The notes below the pieces were generated by a model. That model had not been told where the DNA came from. It saw only the letters and a program-made list of their open reading frames with translations, and made no database searches. A program made the position numbers and the translations under genes. Positions 7,438 to 14,266 of a DNA stretch of 21,746 nt are shown piece by piece. Origin of the DNA: Actinomycetes bacterium (GTDB lineage: Bacteria > Actinomycetota > Actinomycetes > Actinomycetales > Actinomycetaceae); the NCBI GenBank assembly GCA_023426345.1, contig JAFAAX010000001.1:1-21746 (forward strand), given 5' to 3'. The number at the start of each line of letters is the position of its first letter. Within the stretch, counting starts at the first letter, position 1.

Positions 7438-7475
7438 TTGCGCGTGAAGATACCCCTGGGGGTATAGTCCTGAGC
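7438..7475 (+). promoter_or_regulatory. Leaderless promoter of the sulfur-stress operon
   Basis: A -10 box TATAGT (7463-7468) lies 7 bases before the ATG at 7476, so transcription should start at or next to the start codon. No Shine-Dalgarno sequence is present, which agrees with a leaderless message. TTGCGC (7438-7443) is a possible -35 with a long 19-base spacer. Confidence 0.6.
7450..7465. promoter_or_regulatory. CsoR/CstR-type operator
   Basis: ATACCCCTGGGGGTAT is a perfect 7+7 inverted repeat with a 2-base centre. This is the G/C-tract-with-ATA/TAT-ends layout known for operators of the CsoR/CstR/RcnR family. It overlaps the -10 box of the downstream operon, whose second gene encodes a repressor of that family, so autoregulated repression is the natural reading. 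Confidence 0.85.
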
Positions 7476-9368
7476 ATGACCGCGACCCAACGCTCCGAGG
7501 CGACGCCCTCGTCCATGTCCGCGACCGCCCCCGGGAGCGGCCCGGCCAGCACCCCCTCCATGCCCGCCGAGCCCGCGACGCCCGCCGGACCCGACCGCGC
7601 GGCGAGCGCGCCCCGCCCTCGTCGGATCGTGGTGGTCGGAGGCGTCGCCGGAGGGATGAGCTGCGCGGCCCGCGCGCGGCGGCTCGACGAGTCGGCGAAC
7701 ATCGTGGTCCTCGAGCGCGGCCCGCACGTCTCCTTCGCCAACTGCGGGCTCCCTTACTTCGTCGGGGGCGAGATCGAGGAGGCCGACCGGCTCCTGGTCC
7801 AGACCCCCTCGACGCTCGGCGCCGCCCTGCGTCTGGATGTGCGCACCGGCCACGACGTGGTCGGGCTGGATGCCGCGGCCCACGAGGTACGGGTGCGGAC
7901 CGCGCAGGGCGAGCAGCGGATTCCCTACGACGCGCTGGTCCTCTCCCCGGGAGCCGGCGCCGCGCGCCCGCCGATCGAGGGCCTGGAGTCGCCCCGCGTG
8001 CGCACGCTGCGCAGCGTCGAGGACGCCGTGGCCCTGTCCGAGCGCGTGGCGGACGGGGCGCGCCGGGCCGTCGTGCTCGGCGCCGGCTTCATCGGCCTGG
8101 AGGCCGCCGAGGCCCTGGCCCGCCGGGGCGTGACGACCACCGTGGTCGAGTTCGCGCCGCACGTCCTGCCGCCGCTGGAGGCCGAGCAGGCCTGGTGGGT
8201 GGAGCAGGAGCTCCGCCGGCTCGGCATCGACGTGCGCACCGGCGTGGCGGCGCAGCGGATCGTTCCGGTCGGTGGCGGTCTTGGCGGCGGGGGCATGGAC
8301 GAGGGCGGCGCCGCCTCCGGCGGCGCGGACCTGGTCGAGCTGTCGGACGGCAGCCGTGCGGAGGCGGATCTCATCGTCCTGGCCGCGGGCGTGCGTCCGG
8401 ACACCGGCGTCTTCGAGCAGGCGGGCGTCGCCTGCGAGCGCGGGGCGATCGTCGTCGACGGGCATGGGCGGACCAGCGTTCCTGACGTGTGGGCAGTGGG
8501 CGACGCGACCCTCAGCGTCGACGCCGTGACGGGGGCTCGACGCCCGGTCGCCTTGGCCGGGCCCGCGAACCGCGCCGGGCGCCAGGTCGCCGACGACATC
8601 GTCCGCGGGGACCGGGGAGCCCGTCGCGTCCCGCGCCCGCTCGGCACCGCAATCATCCGCGTCGGCCGGCTGACGACGGCGATGACGGGGGCGAACCGCG
8701 CGTCCCTGGAGGCGGCGGGCATCGAGCACGTCACCCTGCGCCTCCACCCCAACGACCACGCGGGCTACTTCCCCGGCGCCTCGCCGATCCACCTGGTCGT
8801 GCACATCGGCGCGGAGGACGGACTGCTGCTGGGCGCCCAGGCGGTGGGGGCGGCCGGCGTGGACAAGCGGATCGACGTCCTGGCCACGGCCATCCGCGCG
8901 GGGATGCGCGTCGGCGACCTCATCGACCTCGACCTGTGCTACTCCCCGCCCTACGGGCAGGCCAAGGACGCCCTCAATCTGGCGGGGATGGTCGGGTCCA
9001 ACGTGCTCGACGGGACGCTGCGGCTGTGGGACGCCCATGACCTGGACGAGGTCCGCCGCACCGCGCTCATCCTCGACGTCAGCAGCCGCCGGGAGTACGC
9101 CGCCGCCCATCTGCCGGGGGCCCTCAACATCCCCCACACGGAGCTGCGCGAGCGCCTGGACGAGGTCCGGGCCGCCGCCGCCGGCCGGCCCGTCCGCGTG
9201 CACTGCCTGTCCGGCGTGCGCTCGGCCATCGCCCACCGCGTGCTCGCCCAGGCCGGTTTCGACTCGGCGTCGCTGTCGGGCGGCATGCTCACCCTGCGCG
9301 CCGTGCTGGGCGCGCGCGCCGGCGACGTCCTCGTCTCCGGCGACGCCGAACCCGGGAAGGACCACTGA
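7476..9368 (+). CDS. CoA-disulfide/CoA-persulfide reductase with C-terminal rhodanese domain
   Basis: This is a flavin-dependent pyridine-nucleotide disulfide reductase fused to a rhodanese domain (CoADR-RHD, 630 residues). The family reduces CoA disulfide or persulfide and other low-molecular-weight persulfides with NAD(P)H. Visible motifs are the FAD Rossmann motif GGVAGG (55-60), the single redox Cys90 in SFANCGLPY, a second dinucleotide site at VVLGAGFIGLEAAEAL, the FAD-contact motif WAVGDAT, and the CoADR end motif YSPPYGQAKDALNLAGM. The rhodanese active-site loop CLSGVR has Cys577. Odd features are about 48 low-complexity residues before the Rossmann fold and a Gly-rich insertion at about 263-285. 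ATG 7476 is chosen because it is the first start after the -10 box; internal ATGs (codons 14 and 29) also lie before the fold. The cstR-like gene starts 5 bases after the stop. Confidence 0.9.
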   Translation: MTATQRSEATPSSMSATAPGSGPASTPSMPAEPATPAGPDRAASAPRPRRIVVVGGVAGGMSCAARARRLDESANIVVLERGPHVSFANCGLPYFVGGEIEEADRLLVQTPSTLGAALRLDVRTGHDVVGLDAAAHEVRVRTAQGEQRIPYDALVLSPGAGAARPPIEGLESPRVRTLRSVEDAVALSERVADGARRAVVLGAGFIGLEAAEALARRGVTTTVVEFAPHVLPPLEAEQAWWVEQELRRLGIDVRTGVAAQRIVPVGGGLGGGGMDEGGAASGGADLVELSDGSRAEADLIVLAAGVRPDTGVFEQAGVACERGAIVVDGHGRTSVPDVWAVGDATLSVDAVTGARRPVALAGPANRAGRQVADDIVRGDRGARRVPRPLGTAIIRVGRLTTAMTGANRASLEAAGIEHVTLRLHPNDHAGYFPGASPIHLVVHIGAEDGLLLGAQAVGAAGVDKRIDVLATAIRAGMRVGDLIDLDLCYSPPYGQAKDALNLAGMVGSNVLDGTLRLWDAHDLDEVRRTALILDVSSRREYAAAHLPGALNIPHTELRERLDEVRAAAAGRPVRVHCLSGVRSAIAHRVLAQAGFDSASLSGGMLTLRAVLGARAGDVLVSGDAEPGKDH

Positions 9369-9373
9369 TCGTC

Positions 9374-9694
9374 ATGACCGCGCCTGACCAGGACGCACAG
9401 CGTCGTATCCTCAACCGTCTCAAGAGGGCGCGCGGCCAGCTGGACGGCGTCATCGCCGCGGTCGAACGCGGCGGATCGTGCCGGGAGGTCGTCACCCAGC
9501 TCTCGGCGGTGTCCTCAGCGCTGGACCGGGCCGGATTCGCGATCATCGCGACCGCCATGAAGGACTGCGTGGCCGACCAGGCCGACGGGGCGGAGGCGCG
9601 CGGGACCGGATCGGGAGGCTCCGACGACGCCGGGGCCTCCGGGGACGACCTCACCGTGGCGGAGCTGGAGAAGCTCTTCCTCTCCCTGGCGTGA
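9374..9694 (+). CDS. cstR: CsoR/CstR-family repressor, persulfide-sensing type
   Basis: This is a small all-helical repressor of the DUF156/CsoR family, 106 residues. The DNA-binding N-terminus RRILNRLKRARGQLDGV and the segment SCREVVTQLSAVSSALDRAGF are diagnostic. Cys36 and Cys65 match the two sensor cysteines, but the position of the copper-ligand His (61 in mycobacterial CsoR) is Ala in MKDCV-aligned numbering. Two cysteines without that His is the pattern of CstR, which forms di-, tri- or tetrasulfide cross-links with reactive sulfur instead of binding Cu(I). This agrees with its partner, the CoADR-rhodanese gene 5 bases upstream, and with the operator before that gene. The C-terminus has an extra Gly/Ser/Asp-rich linker before a final helix (VAELEKLFLSLA). 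The assignment as CstR rather than CsoR is inferred from residues and context. Confidence 0.85.
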   Translation: MTAPDQDAQRRILNRLKRARGQLDGVIAAVERGGSCREVVTQLSAVSSALDRAGFAIIATAMKDCVADQADGAEARGTGSGGSDDAGASGDDLTVAELEKLFLSLA

Positions 9695-9778
9695 TGGGGC
9701 GCATCCCAGCCCGCGCCCCCATCCGCGCCCGCCCCTTGTCCCTTGCAAGTAGCCCACCCCACCAGAGAAGGAATCCCC

Positions 9779-9994
9779 ATGTGTCGAGCAGTGACGTGCA
9801 AGGTCTGCGGCAAGACCACCTGGGCCGGATGCGGCCAGCACATCGACCAGGTCCGCGCGACCGTGCCGGCGAGTCAGTGGTGCCCCGGACACGACAAGGA
9901 CGCGGACGCGGCAAAGGGCGCGGCCTCCGTCGGCGCGGGCCGGGCGTCCTCGGGCTCGGGCGAGAGCTTCTTCGCCCGCCTCTTCGGGCGCTGA
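9779..9994 (+). CDS. Small cysteine-rich putative metal-binding protein, function unknown
   Basis: A 71-residue protein from ATG 9779, preceded by a good GAAGGA about 7 bases upstream. The N-terminal half has Cys2, Cys7, Cys10, Cys18, His21, Cys35 and His38 (in MCRAVTCKVCGKTTWAGCG and WCPGH), a spacing that suggests a treble-clef or zinc-ribbon-like metal site. The C-terminal half is a flexible Ala/Gly/Ser linker ending in a short amphipathic FFARLFGR helix. I recall similar short proteins with a CxxCGKxTWAGCGxH core in many actinobacteria, without a known role. It lies 84 bases after the cstR-like gene on the same strand, so it may be co-transcribed with the sulfur operon; a separate promoter cannot be excluded. 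Confidence 0.78.
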   Translation: MCRAVTCKVCGKTTWAGCGQHIDQVRATVPASQWCPGHDKDADAAKGAASVGAGRASSGSGESFFARLFGR

Positions 9995-10002
9995 CCCGGC
10001 GG

Positions 10003-10024
10003 GGGGCCCGATCGACCGGGCCCC
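10003..10024. terminator. Bidirectional terminator hairpin
   Basis: GGGGCCCG (10003-10010) and CGGGCCCC (10017-10024) form a perfect 8-bp stem with a 6-base loop. It lies in the 52-base gap between convergent genes, so it can serve both strands. Confidence 0.6.
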
Positions 10025-10046
10025 GGGTGGGCGGGCCCCGTCGCCG

Positions 10047-10415
10047 TCAGGCGGCTCCGTGCACCGTCACGGCGTAGCCGTCGGGATCGGCGAAGGTGAA
10101 GGCGAGCCCGAACGGGCCCGGTTCGGGTGCGCGGAGGATCGGCACGCCGTCCGACGCCAGCGAACGATGGAGATCGTCCACCGCGTCGCAGGACATCCAC
10201 AGGGCGACGCCGAGGCCCGGCCGGGGCGTCGCGTCCAGGTCGACGCCGGGCAGCGGCTCGCGCACCGCGAAGGCGATGGGGGCGGTCTCGAAGACGACGG
10301 CTCCCGGAGGCCCTGCGGGAGCGCGGCGCAGGCCGATCCGTTCCTCGTAGAAGCGAGCGGAGGCCTCCAGGTCGCGGACCTGCAGGGCGATGAAGTCGGG
10401 GCCGGTGACGGTCAT
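10047..10415 (-). CDS. VOC (glyoxalase/bleomycin-resistance) family protein
   Basis: A 122-residue single VOC-fold protein built from two beta-alpha-beta-beta-beta modules: FIALQVRDLEASARFYEERIGL opens the first, and GVALWMSCDAVDDLHRSLASDGV and FADPDGYAVTVHG form the second. The usual first metal-ligand His is replaced (IALQV), so a metal-dependent enzyme is not obvious; a binding or drug-sequestering role is as likely. ATG 10415 has GAGAGGAC a few bases upstream. It is divergent from a MarR gene, and the two share a pair of palindromic operators, which suggests that a small-molecule signal sensed by MarR induces it. The substrate is unknown. Confidence 0.85.
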   Translation of the reverse strand: MTVTGPDFIALQVRDLEASARFYEERIGLRRAPAGPPGAVVFETAPIAFAVREPLPGVDLDATPRPGLGVALWMSCDAVDDLHRSLASDGVPILRAPEPGPFGLAFTFADPDGYAVTVHGAA

Positions 10416-10436
10416 GGGATGTCCTCTCGATCATTG

Positions 10437-10454
10437 ATGTCAGGATACTGACAT
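10437..10454. promoter_or_regulatory. MarR operator 1
   Basis: ATGTCAGGATACTGACAT is a perfect 7+7 palindrome around a 4-base centre. On the minus strand it contains TATCCT (10447-10442), the likely -10 of the VOC gene. On the plus strand it contains CTGACA (10448-10453), the likely -35 of the MarR gene. Confidence 0.8.
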
Positions 10455-10463
10455 TCGCAGCCT

Positions 10464-10481
10464 ATGTCAGAATACTGACAT
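10464..10481. promoter_or_regulatory. MarR operator 2
   Basis: ATGTCAGAATACTGACAT differs from operator 1 by one centre base and starts 27 bases after it. On the plus strand it contains AATACT (10471-10476), the likely -10 of the MarR gene. On the minus strand it contains CTGACA (10470-10465), the likely -35 of the VOC gene. Its right end overlaps the first possible marR start codon. Confidence 0.8.
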
Positions 10482-10938
10482 GAGACAAGCGGGAGACGCC
10501 GGCGATCCGGGCATGCGGGTGGGGTATGAGCTCAAGCGCGCGCAGGCGGCCTTGCGATCGCGGATGGACGAGGCCCTGCGGCCCCTCGGGCTGACGACTC
10601 CCCAGTACTCGTGCCTCGACTCGCTCAGCCGCGCTCCGGGCCAGTCGAACTCCGACCTCGCGCGCAGCGTCTTCGTCACGCGGCAGACCATGAACTCCCT
10701 GCTGCGGTCCCTCGCCGACCGGGGCCTGGTCGAGCGCGCCGAGACGGCGCCCCGCGGCCGGGCCCGTCCGACGACGCTCACCCCCGCCGGCCGCGGGCTC
10801 CTCAGCCGCGCGTCGGGCCAGGTCGAGGCCGTGGTCGGACAGATGCTCCGCGGCCTCTCCACCGACGAGGCGGAGGTGCTCGGGCGCGCCCTCACCCGGT
10901 GCGCCGACTCTCTGGACGAGGGCGTCCCGCGCGGTTGA
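10480..10938 (+). CDS. MarR-family transcriptional regulator
   Basis: A winged-helix regulator, 152 residues from ATG 10480. The dimerisation helix (YELKRAQAALRSRMDEALRPLG), the DNA-recognition region (NSDLARSVFVTRQTMNSLLRSLADRGLVER) and the wing (RARPTTLTPAGRGLL) are all present. The start is uncertain: ATG 10480 lies within operator 2 and only 4 bases after the putative -10 box, so the transcript may start at or just past it. ATG 10513 (141 residues, beginning MRVGYELK) also keeps the whole fold. It probably represses itself and the divergent VOC gene through the two palindromes. The next gene starts within tens of bases, but an AT-rich promoter lies between them. Confidence 0.88.
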   Translation: MRQAGDAGDPGMRVGYELKRAQAALRSRMDEALRPLGLTTPQYSCLDSLSRAPGQSNSDLARSVFVTRQTMNSLLRSLADRGLVERAETAPRGRARPTTLTPAGRGLLSRASGQVEAVVGQMLRGLSTDEAEVLGRALTRCADSLDEGVPRG

Positions 10939-10979
10939 GTATGACTGGTATGATTTATCATGTGGATATGAATCACATG
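10935..10979 (+). promoter_or_regulatory. AT-rich promoter/operator before the AbrB-ABC operon
   Basis: A short AT-rich island in otherwise GC-rich DNA. TATCAT (10956-10961) lies 6 bases before ATG 10968, the leaderless arrangement; TATGAT (10949-10954) is an alternative -10. TTGAGT at 10935 is a poor -35 at 15 bases. CATGTG (10959-10964) and CACATG (10974-10979) form an inverted repeat with 9 bases between arms, a candidate operator. Confidence 0.5.
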
Positions 10980-11276
10980 TCGGATGGGGCGTCGGATGCC
11001 CCAGACCCCTCGGACGCCCCGGAGGGCGCGGCGGCCTCCCCGTCCGAGAACCGCAAGTTCTATGGCGCCGTCAAGGTGGGGGAGCGCGGGCAGATCGTCG
11101 TGCCCGCCGACGCCCGCAGCGACTTCGGGATCGCCGCCGGCGACCGTCTGCTGGTCTTCGGCGATTTGGAGAGCGGCCTGTGGGTCGCTCCGGTCAGCGT
11201 GCTGCAGCGTTCGATGGAGGGCCAGCAGGCGTTCTACGAGATGCTGGCCCCGCTGCTGGGCGGCGACCATGAGTGA
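10968..11276 (+). CDS. AbrB/MazE/SpoVT-family DNA-binding protein
   Basis: A small swapped-hairpin regulator. The conserved core KFYGAVKVGERGQIVVPADARSDFGIAAGDRLLVFGD is the AbrB-like fold of the subfamily often found just before drug-type ABC exporter genes. It is preceded by an acidic, Asp/Pro/Ala-rich disordered N-terminus and followed by a short helical tail. Four in-frame ATGs compete (10941, 10950, 10968, 10977). I use 10968 (102 residues) because a -10-like TATCAT ends 6 bases before it. ATG 10941, two bases after the marR stop, would allow translational coupling. The stop overlaps the ATPase start by 8 bases, so this regulator probably controls its own exporter operon. Confidence 0.82.
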   Translation: MNHMSDGASDAPDPSDAPEGAAASPSENRKFYGAVKVGERGQIVVPADARSDFGIAAGDRLLVFGDLESGLWVAPVSVLQRSMEGQQAFYEMLAPLLGGDHE

Positions 11277-12201
11277 GGCGGAGCCGGCCATCGTCGCGCG
11301 CGACGTCCTCGTCCGCTATGGGACGGTGACGGCGGTCGACGGGATCTCGTTGGAGGTCCGCTCCGGCGAGATCCTGGGCCTCATCGGCCCCAACGGAGCC
11401 GGCAAGACGACGCTGGTCGAATGCCTGGAAGGACTTCGGCGCCGGGACGCGGGAGATGTCCGCGTCCTCGGGCGCGACCCCGCGCGCGCCGACTCCGACT
11501 TCTACCGCCGCGTGGGCGTGCAGTTGCAGTCGGCCGCCCTGGTCCCCGGCCTGCGCGTTCGAGAGACGATCCGGCTCTTCGCCTCCTTCTTCGACGACCC
11601 CCGTCCCGTCGACGAGCTCATCGCCGCTCTGGGACTGACCGGGCTGGAGGACCGCCGGGTCTCCCGGCTCTCGGGCGGCCAGCGTCAGCGCGTCCTCATC
11701 GCGACGGCGTTGGTCGGACGCCCCGCCGTCGTCTTCCTCGACGAGCTGACGACCGGCTTGGACCCCCAGACGCGCATCGCCATGTGGGATGTCGTCGAGG
11801 GCATCCGCCGCGCGGGCGCCACGGTGGTCCTCACCACCCACTTCATGGAGGAGGCCCAGCGCCTGTGCGACCGCGTCGCCGTGGTCGACCGCGGGCGGAT
11901 CGTCGCCCTCGGGACCGTGGCGGAGCTCGTCGGGGCGCACGCCCCGGGGATCCGCATCGTCTTCACGGACGAGGGCGACGCCCCCTTCTCCGCGGTGCGC
12001 GCCATCCCGGGGGTGACGGCGGTGCGTCGCGAGGGGAGGTCCGTCCACGTGGACGCCGATTCGGCGCAGGCGGTGCCTGCGGTCGTGGCGGCCCTGAGCG
12101 GGGCGGGCGCGGGGTTCTCGGACCTCCAGGTCCTGCCGGGCACGCTGGAGGACGTGTTCCTCGCCCTCACCGGGCGGGCGATGCGGGAGGAGGCCGCCTG
12201 A
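11269..12201 (+). CDS. ABC-2 exporter ATP-binding protein
   Basis: The ATPase of a two-gene drug/metabolite exporter of the DrrA/CcmA type, 310 residues. Walker A is GPNGAGKTT, the signature is LSGGQRQRVLIATAL, and Walker B reads VVFLDELTTGLDP, with Leu replacing the usual Pro of DEPTTGLD, as in many members of this family. The H-loop is TTHFMEEAQRLCDR. A C-terminal domain of about 85 residues after residue 225 ends with LPGTLEDVFLALTGR, the standard tail of this family. ATG 11269 lies inside the upstream AbrB-like gene, and the stop overlaps the permease start by one base. The transported compound is not predictable from sequence. Confidence 0.92.
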   Translation: MSEAEPAIVARDVLVRYGTVTAVDGISLEVRSGEILGLIGPNGAGKTTLVECLEGLRRRDAGDVRVLGRDPARADSDFYRRVGVQLQSAALVPGLRVRETIRLFASFFDDPRPVDELIAALGLTGLEDRRVSRLSGGQRQRVLIATALVGRPAVVFLDELTTGLDPQTRIAMWDVVEGIRRAGATVVLTTHFMEEAQRLCDRVAVVDRGRIVALGTVAELVGAHAPGIRIVFTDEGDAPFSAVRAIPGVTAVRREGRSVHVDADSAQAVPAVVAALSGAGAGFSDLQVLPGTLEDVFLALTGRAMREEAA

Positions 12202-12944
12202 TGCGCGCGTACCGGGAGATGACGCGGGCACTGGCGCTGTCCGCGCTCCGTGAGCCCGTCAGCCTGTTCTTCACCGTGTTCCTGGCGCCCTTGATGGTCC
12301 TCATCCTGGGCGTGATCTTCGGGAACGATCCGCGTCCGGAGTTCGGCGGCCAGGGCTTCATCGGGATGCAGATGCCGGCTCTGACCTGCGTCGTCGTGGC
12401 GATGATGGGCGTCCTCACCGTGCCGCTGGACGTCGTCGGCCTGCGCGAGCAGGGCGTTCTGCGCCGTCTCCGGGCGACGCCCCTGCGACCGGGCGTGATC
12501 ATCGCCGCCGACCTCACCCGCCACTTCGCGATGGGCGTCGTCGGCATGGGCCTGGCGCTGGCCGTGGGGGCGGCCGCCTTCGGGGTCGGCGCGGGCGCCC
12601 ACGTGGCCTCCGTCGCCCTGGTCCTGGTCCTCGGGCTCCTCGCTTTCACAGCCCTCGGATACCTGCTGGCCGCGATCATGCCCTCCATGGGCGTGGTGAC
12701 GCCCGTCGGGAACATCCTCATCATCGTGCTCCTCATGTCCTCGGGCGCCACCGTGCCGTTGGCGGTCCTGCCGGCAGGCGTCCGCGCGGCGGCGGACTGG
12801 TCGCCTCTCACGCAACTCGTCACCGCTCTCACGGGCGTCTGGTCCGGCGACGGCCTGGCCGCCCATGGGGCCGCCCTGGCCGTGATGGTCGCGATGACGG
12901 CGGTCTGCGGCGGCCTGGCGGTCCGGTTCTTCCGCTGGGAGTGA
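12201..12944 (+). CDS. ABC-2 type exporter permease
   Basis: The membrane partner of the preceding ATPase, 247 residues with six hydrophobic segments. It begins with a basic amphipathic stretch (MRAYREMTRALALSALREPV) and then FFTVFLAPLMVLILGVIFG. The cytoplasmic loop LREQGVLRRLRATPLRP is the ABC2_membrane signature loop that contacts the ATPase. The later helices include GYLLAAIMPSMGVVTPVGNILIIVLLMSSG. One subunit of this size implies a homodimer. The ATG overlaps the upstream stop (TGATG). The gene converges on the DUF559-like gene, with only 33 bases between the two stops. Confidence 0.9.
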   Translation: MRAYREMTRALALSALREPVSLFFTVFLAPLMVLILGVIFGNDPRPEFGGQGFIGMQMPALTCVVVAMMGVLTVPLDVVGLREQGVLRRLRATPLRPGVIIAADLTRHFAMGVVGMGLALAVGAAAFGVGAGAHVASVALVLVLGLLAFTALGYLLAAIMPSMGVVTPVGNILIIVLLMSSGATVPLAVLPAGVRAAADWSPLTQLVTALTGVWSGDGLAAHGAALAVMVAMTAVCGGLAVRFFRWE

Positions 12945-12977
12945 GCGCCGCCGCCCTGTCGGCTGTTGATCCGCCCC

Positions 12978-14078
12978 TCACACCGATAGGGGATCCTCCT
13001 CACGTCGAGTCGTCGCGCCCGTGGGCATTCCCAGGCGACGCGTCCAGGATGTGAGCTCCGGCGGGACCGGGCGGTAGAGGGCCCGCCGGTCGGCGGGGAC
13101 GGCGGCGCCGTGCCAGTGGAGTTGACGAACCAGCCAGTCGCGCAGGGCCGCGAAGTCGTGGAAGTCGCCCCATCCGAAGTGGTAGACCCGCCATCCGGCG
13201 TTGATCAGGGCGTTGTCGCGCTCCATTTGGTCGCGCTTGTACTTCGAGAAGGCCGCCTGGTCTCGCCCCGTCTTGCCGACGCCGTCGAACTCCAGGGCGA
13301 TCTTGAGCCCCGGGAACGCGATGTCGATGAAACGGATCCGGCTGCCCGCGACGACCTCGTACTGGGTCTCGGGCATGACCGGGCACACTGAGAGCACGAG
13401 CCACAGCAGGGCGGCCTCGCCGGGTGATTCGCACCGGGCGTCGGCATGGATGAGGATGCGACGCGCGGTGCGGATTCCCCTGAGATCGTGCGCGTCATCG
13501 AGGGCTGCGAGCAGCTTGAGGCGTGCGGACTCGGCGAGGTCGCGTTCGCGGCGCAGCACGAATTTGTCGGCGACGCCGGTCATCTTGCGAAGGATCGCGC
13601 TGACGGCGACGAATGCCTCTAGCGGGTGCCGAGACATCGCGAAGAGGAGCGCGGTCGTCTCAAGTCCGTCGACGAGGATGTCTCCCAGACGCATGATGTG
13701 CGGCGCGAGGGCGGTTGCCCGGATCTGGCGAGCCCGGACCGCCGGGACTGCAGTCCGTCCGATTTCGACAGTGCGCAGGCCGGTGCCTGTGTAGCGAGAC
13801 GGGTATCGGAAGGTGACATCGGGATTGTCGATCCATCCCACGATGCCCCAGATTGCGAGCGCGGAGTACAGGGCAAAGACAACAGAGCCACTCAGGGTCC
13901 CCGCGACAGCGAAGAGACGGGCCCGTGCGATCATCTCGCGCGTCTGCCAGGGAGGAGCCTCCTGGTCCGCTGGACCTGTTCGGAGTCCGACGCCGCGTCT
14001 GAGGCGGACGACACTCGCGTCGTTGGGAAGGGATTGGGAGCGTCCCAGGGGAACCAGGCGAGTGTCGATGAGCGTCAT
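12978..14078 (-). CDS. DUF559/Vsr-like endonuclease-fold protein, possibly AbiEi-linked
   Basis: A 366-residue protein whose C-terminal part matches the DUF559, Vsr-like PD-(D/E)XK fold: ESPGEAALLW, then RFIDIAFPGLKIALEFDGVGK with candidate catalytic Asp and Glu, then KRDQMERDNALINAGWRVYHFGW. The N-terminal part (VRLRRGVGL and a helical region) resembles the AbiEi-type domain that often precedes DUF559 in actinobacteria, but weakly. Start ATG 14078 is chosen because the frame upstream has no conserved sequence and crosses a repeat array; no good Shine-Dalgarno sequence is seen. Base composition falls clearly within 13600-14080 relative to both neighbours, a sign of recent acquisition. Biological role (repair, defence or competence-related) is unknown. 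Confidence 0.75.
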   Translation of the reverse strand: MTLIDTRLVPLGRSQSLPNDASVVRLRRGVGLRTGPADQEAPPWQTREMIARARLFAVAGTLSGSVVFALYSALAIWGIVGWIDNPDVTFRYPSRYTGTGLRTVEIGRTAVPAVRARQIRATALAPHIMRLGDILVDGLETTALLFAMSRHPLEAFVAVSAILRKMTGVADKFVLRRERDLAESARLKLLAALDDAHDLRGIRTARRILIHADARCESPGEAALLWLVLSVCPVMPETQYEVVAGSRIRFIDIAFPGLKIALEFDGVGKTGRDQAAFSKYKRDQMERDNALINAGWRVYHFGWGDFHDFAALRDWLVRQLHWHGAAVPADRRALYRPVPPELTSWTRRLGMPTGATTRREEDPLSV

Positions 14079-14213
14079 GGGACCCACACTGGCGATGATC
14101 GTGGCAGCGCGCCGCCGCGGCTCGGGCAGCTGTGGACAACTTCGCGCGCTCTTTGCGGCCTGTGGATGGCCGCGGCCTGGGTGGATGATGCCCGGGCTGC
14201 CTTCACACTCTCG

Positions 14214-14266
14214 GGAGTCGGTGTCGATGTCGGGAGTCCTTGTCAGTGTGAGGAGCCGCCGTATCA
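14214..14266 (+). repeat. 19-bp-period tandem repeat, left arm (3 units)
   Basis: Units start at 14214, 14233 and 14252, exactly 19 bases apart. The approximate consensus is GGAGYYNNYGTCRRYGTSR; the third unit is degenerate and shorter. The same unit occurs in reverse complement on the other side of a few-base centre. Confidence 0.75.

Noticed and set aside
4136..7741. A 1201-codon minus-strand open frame
   Set aside because: It lies mainly antisense to the FAD-protein gene and crosses the repeat arrays; the translation is Arg/Pro/Gly/Ala-rich without domains, a usual artefact of GC-rich DNA.
9374..9694. Copper-sensing CsoR with a copper exporter
   Set aside because: The metal-ligand His is missing and no P-type ATPase or copper chaperone is adjacent; the neighbours point to sulfur chemistry.
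14131..14169. DnaA-box-like TGTGGACAA (14131-14139) and a weaker TGTGGATGG (14161-14169)
   Set aside because: One exact actinobacterial box and one partial match are too few for an origin, and no dnaA, dnaN or AT-rich unwinding region is nearby.
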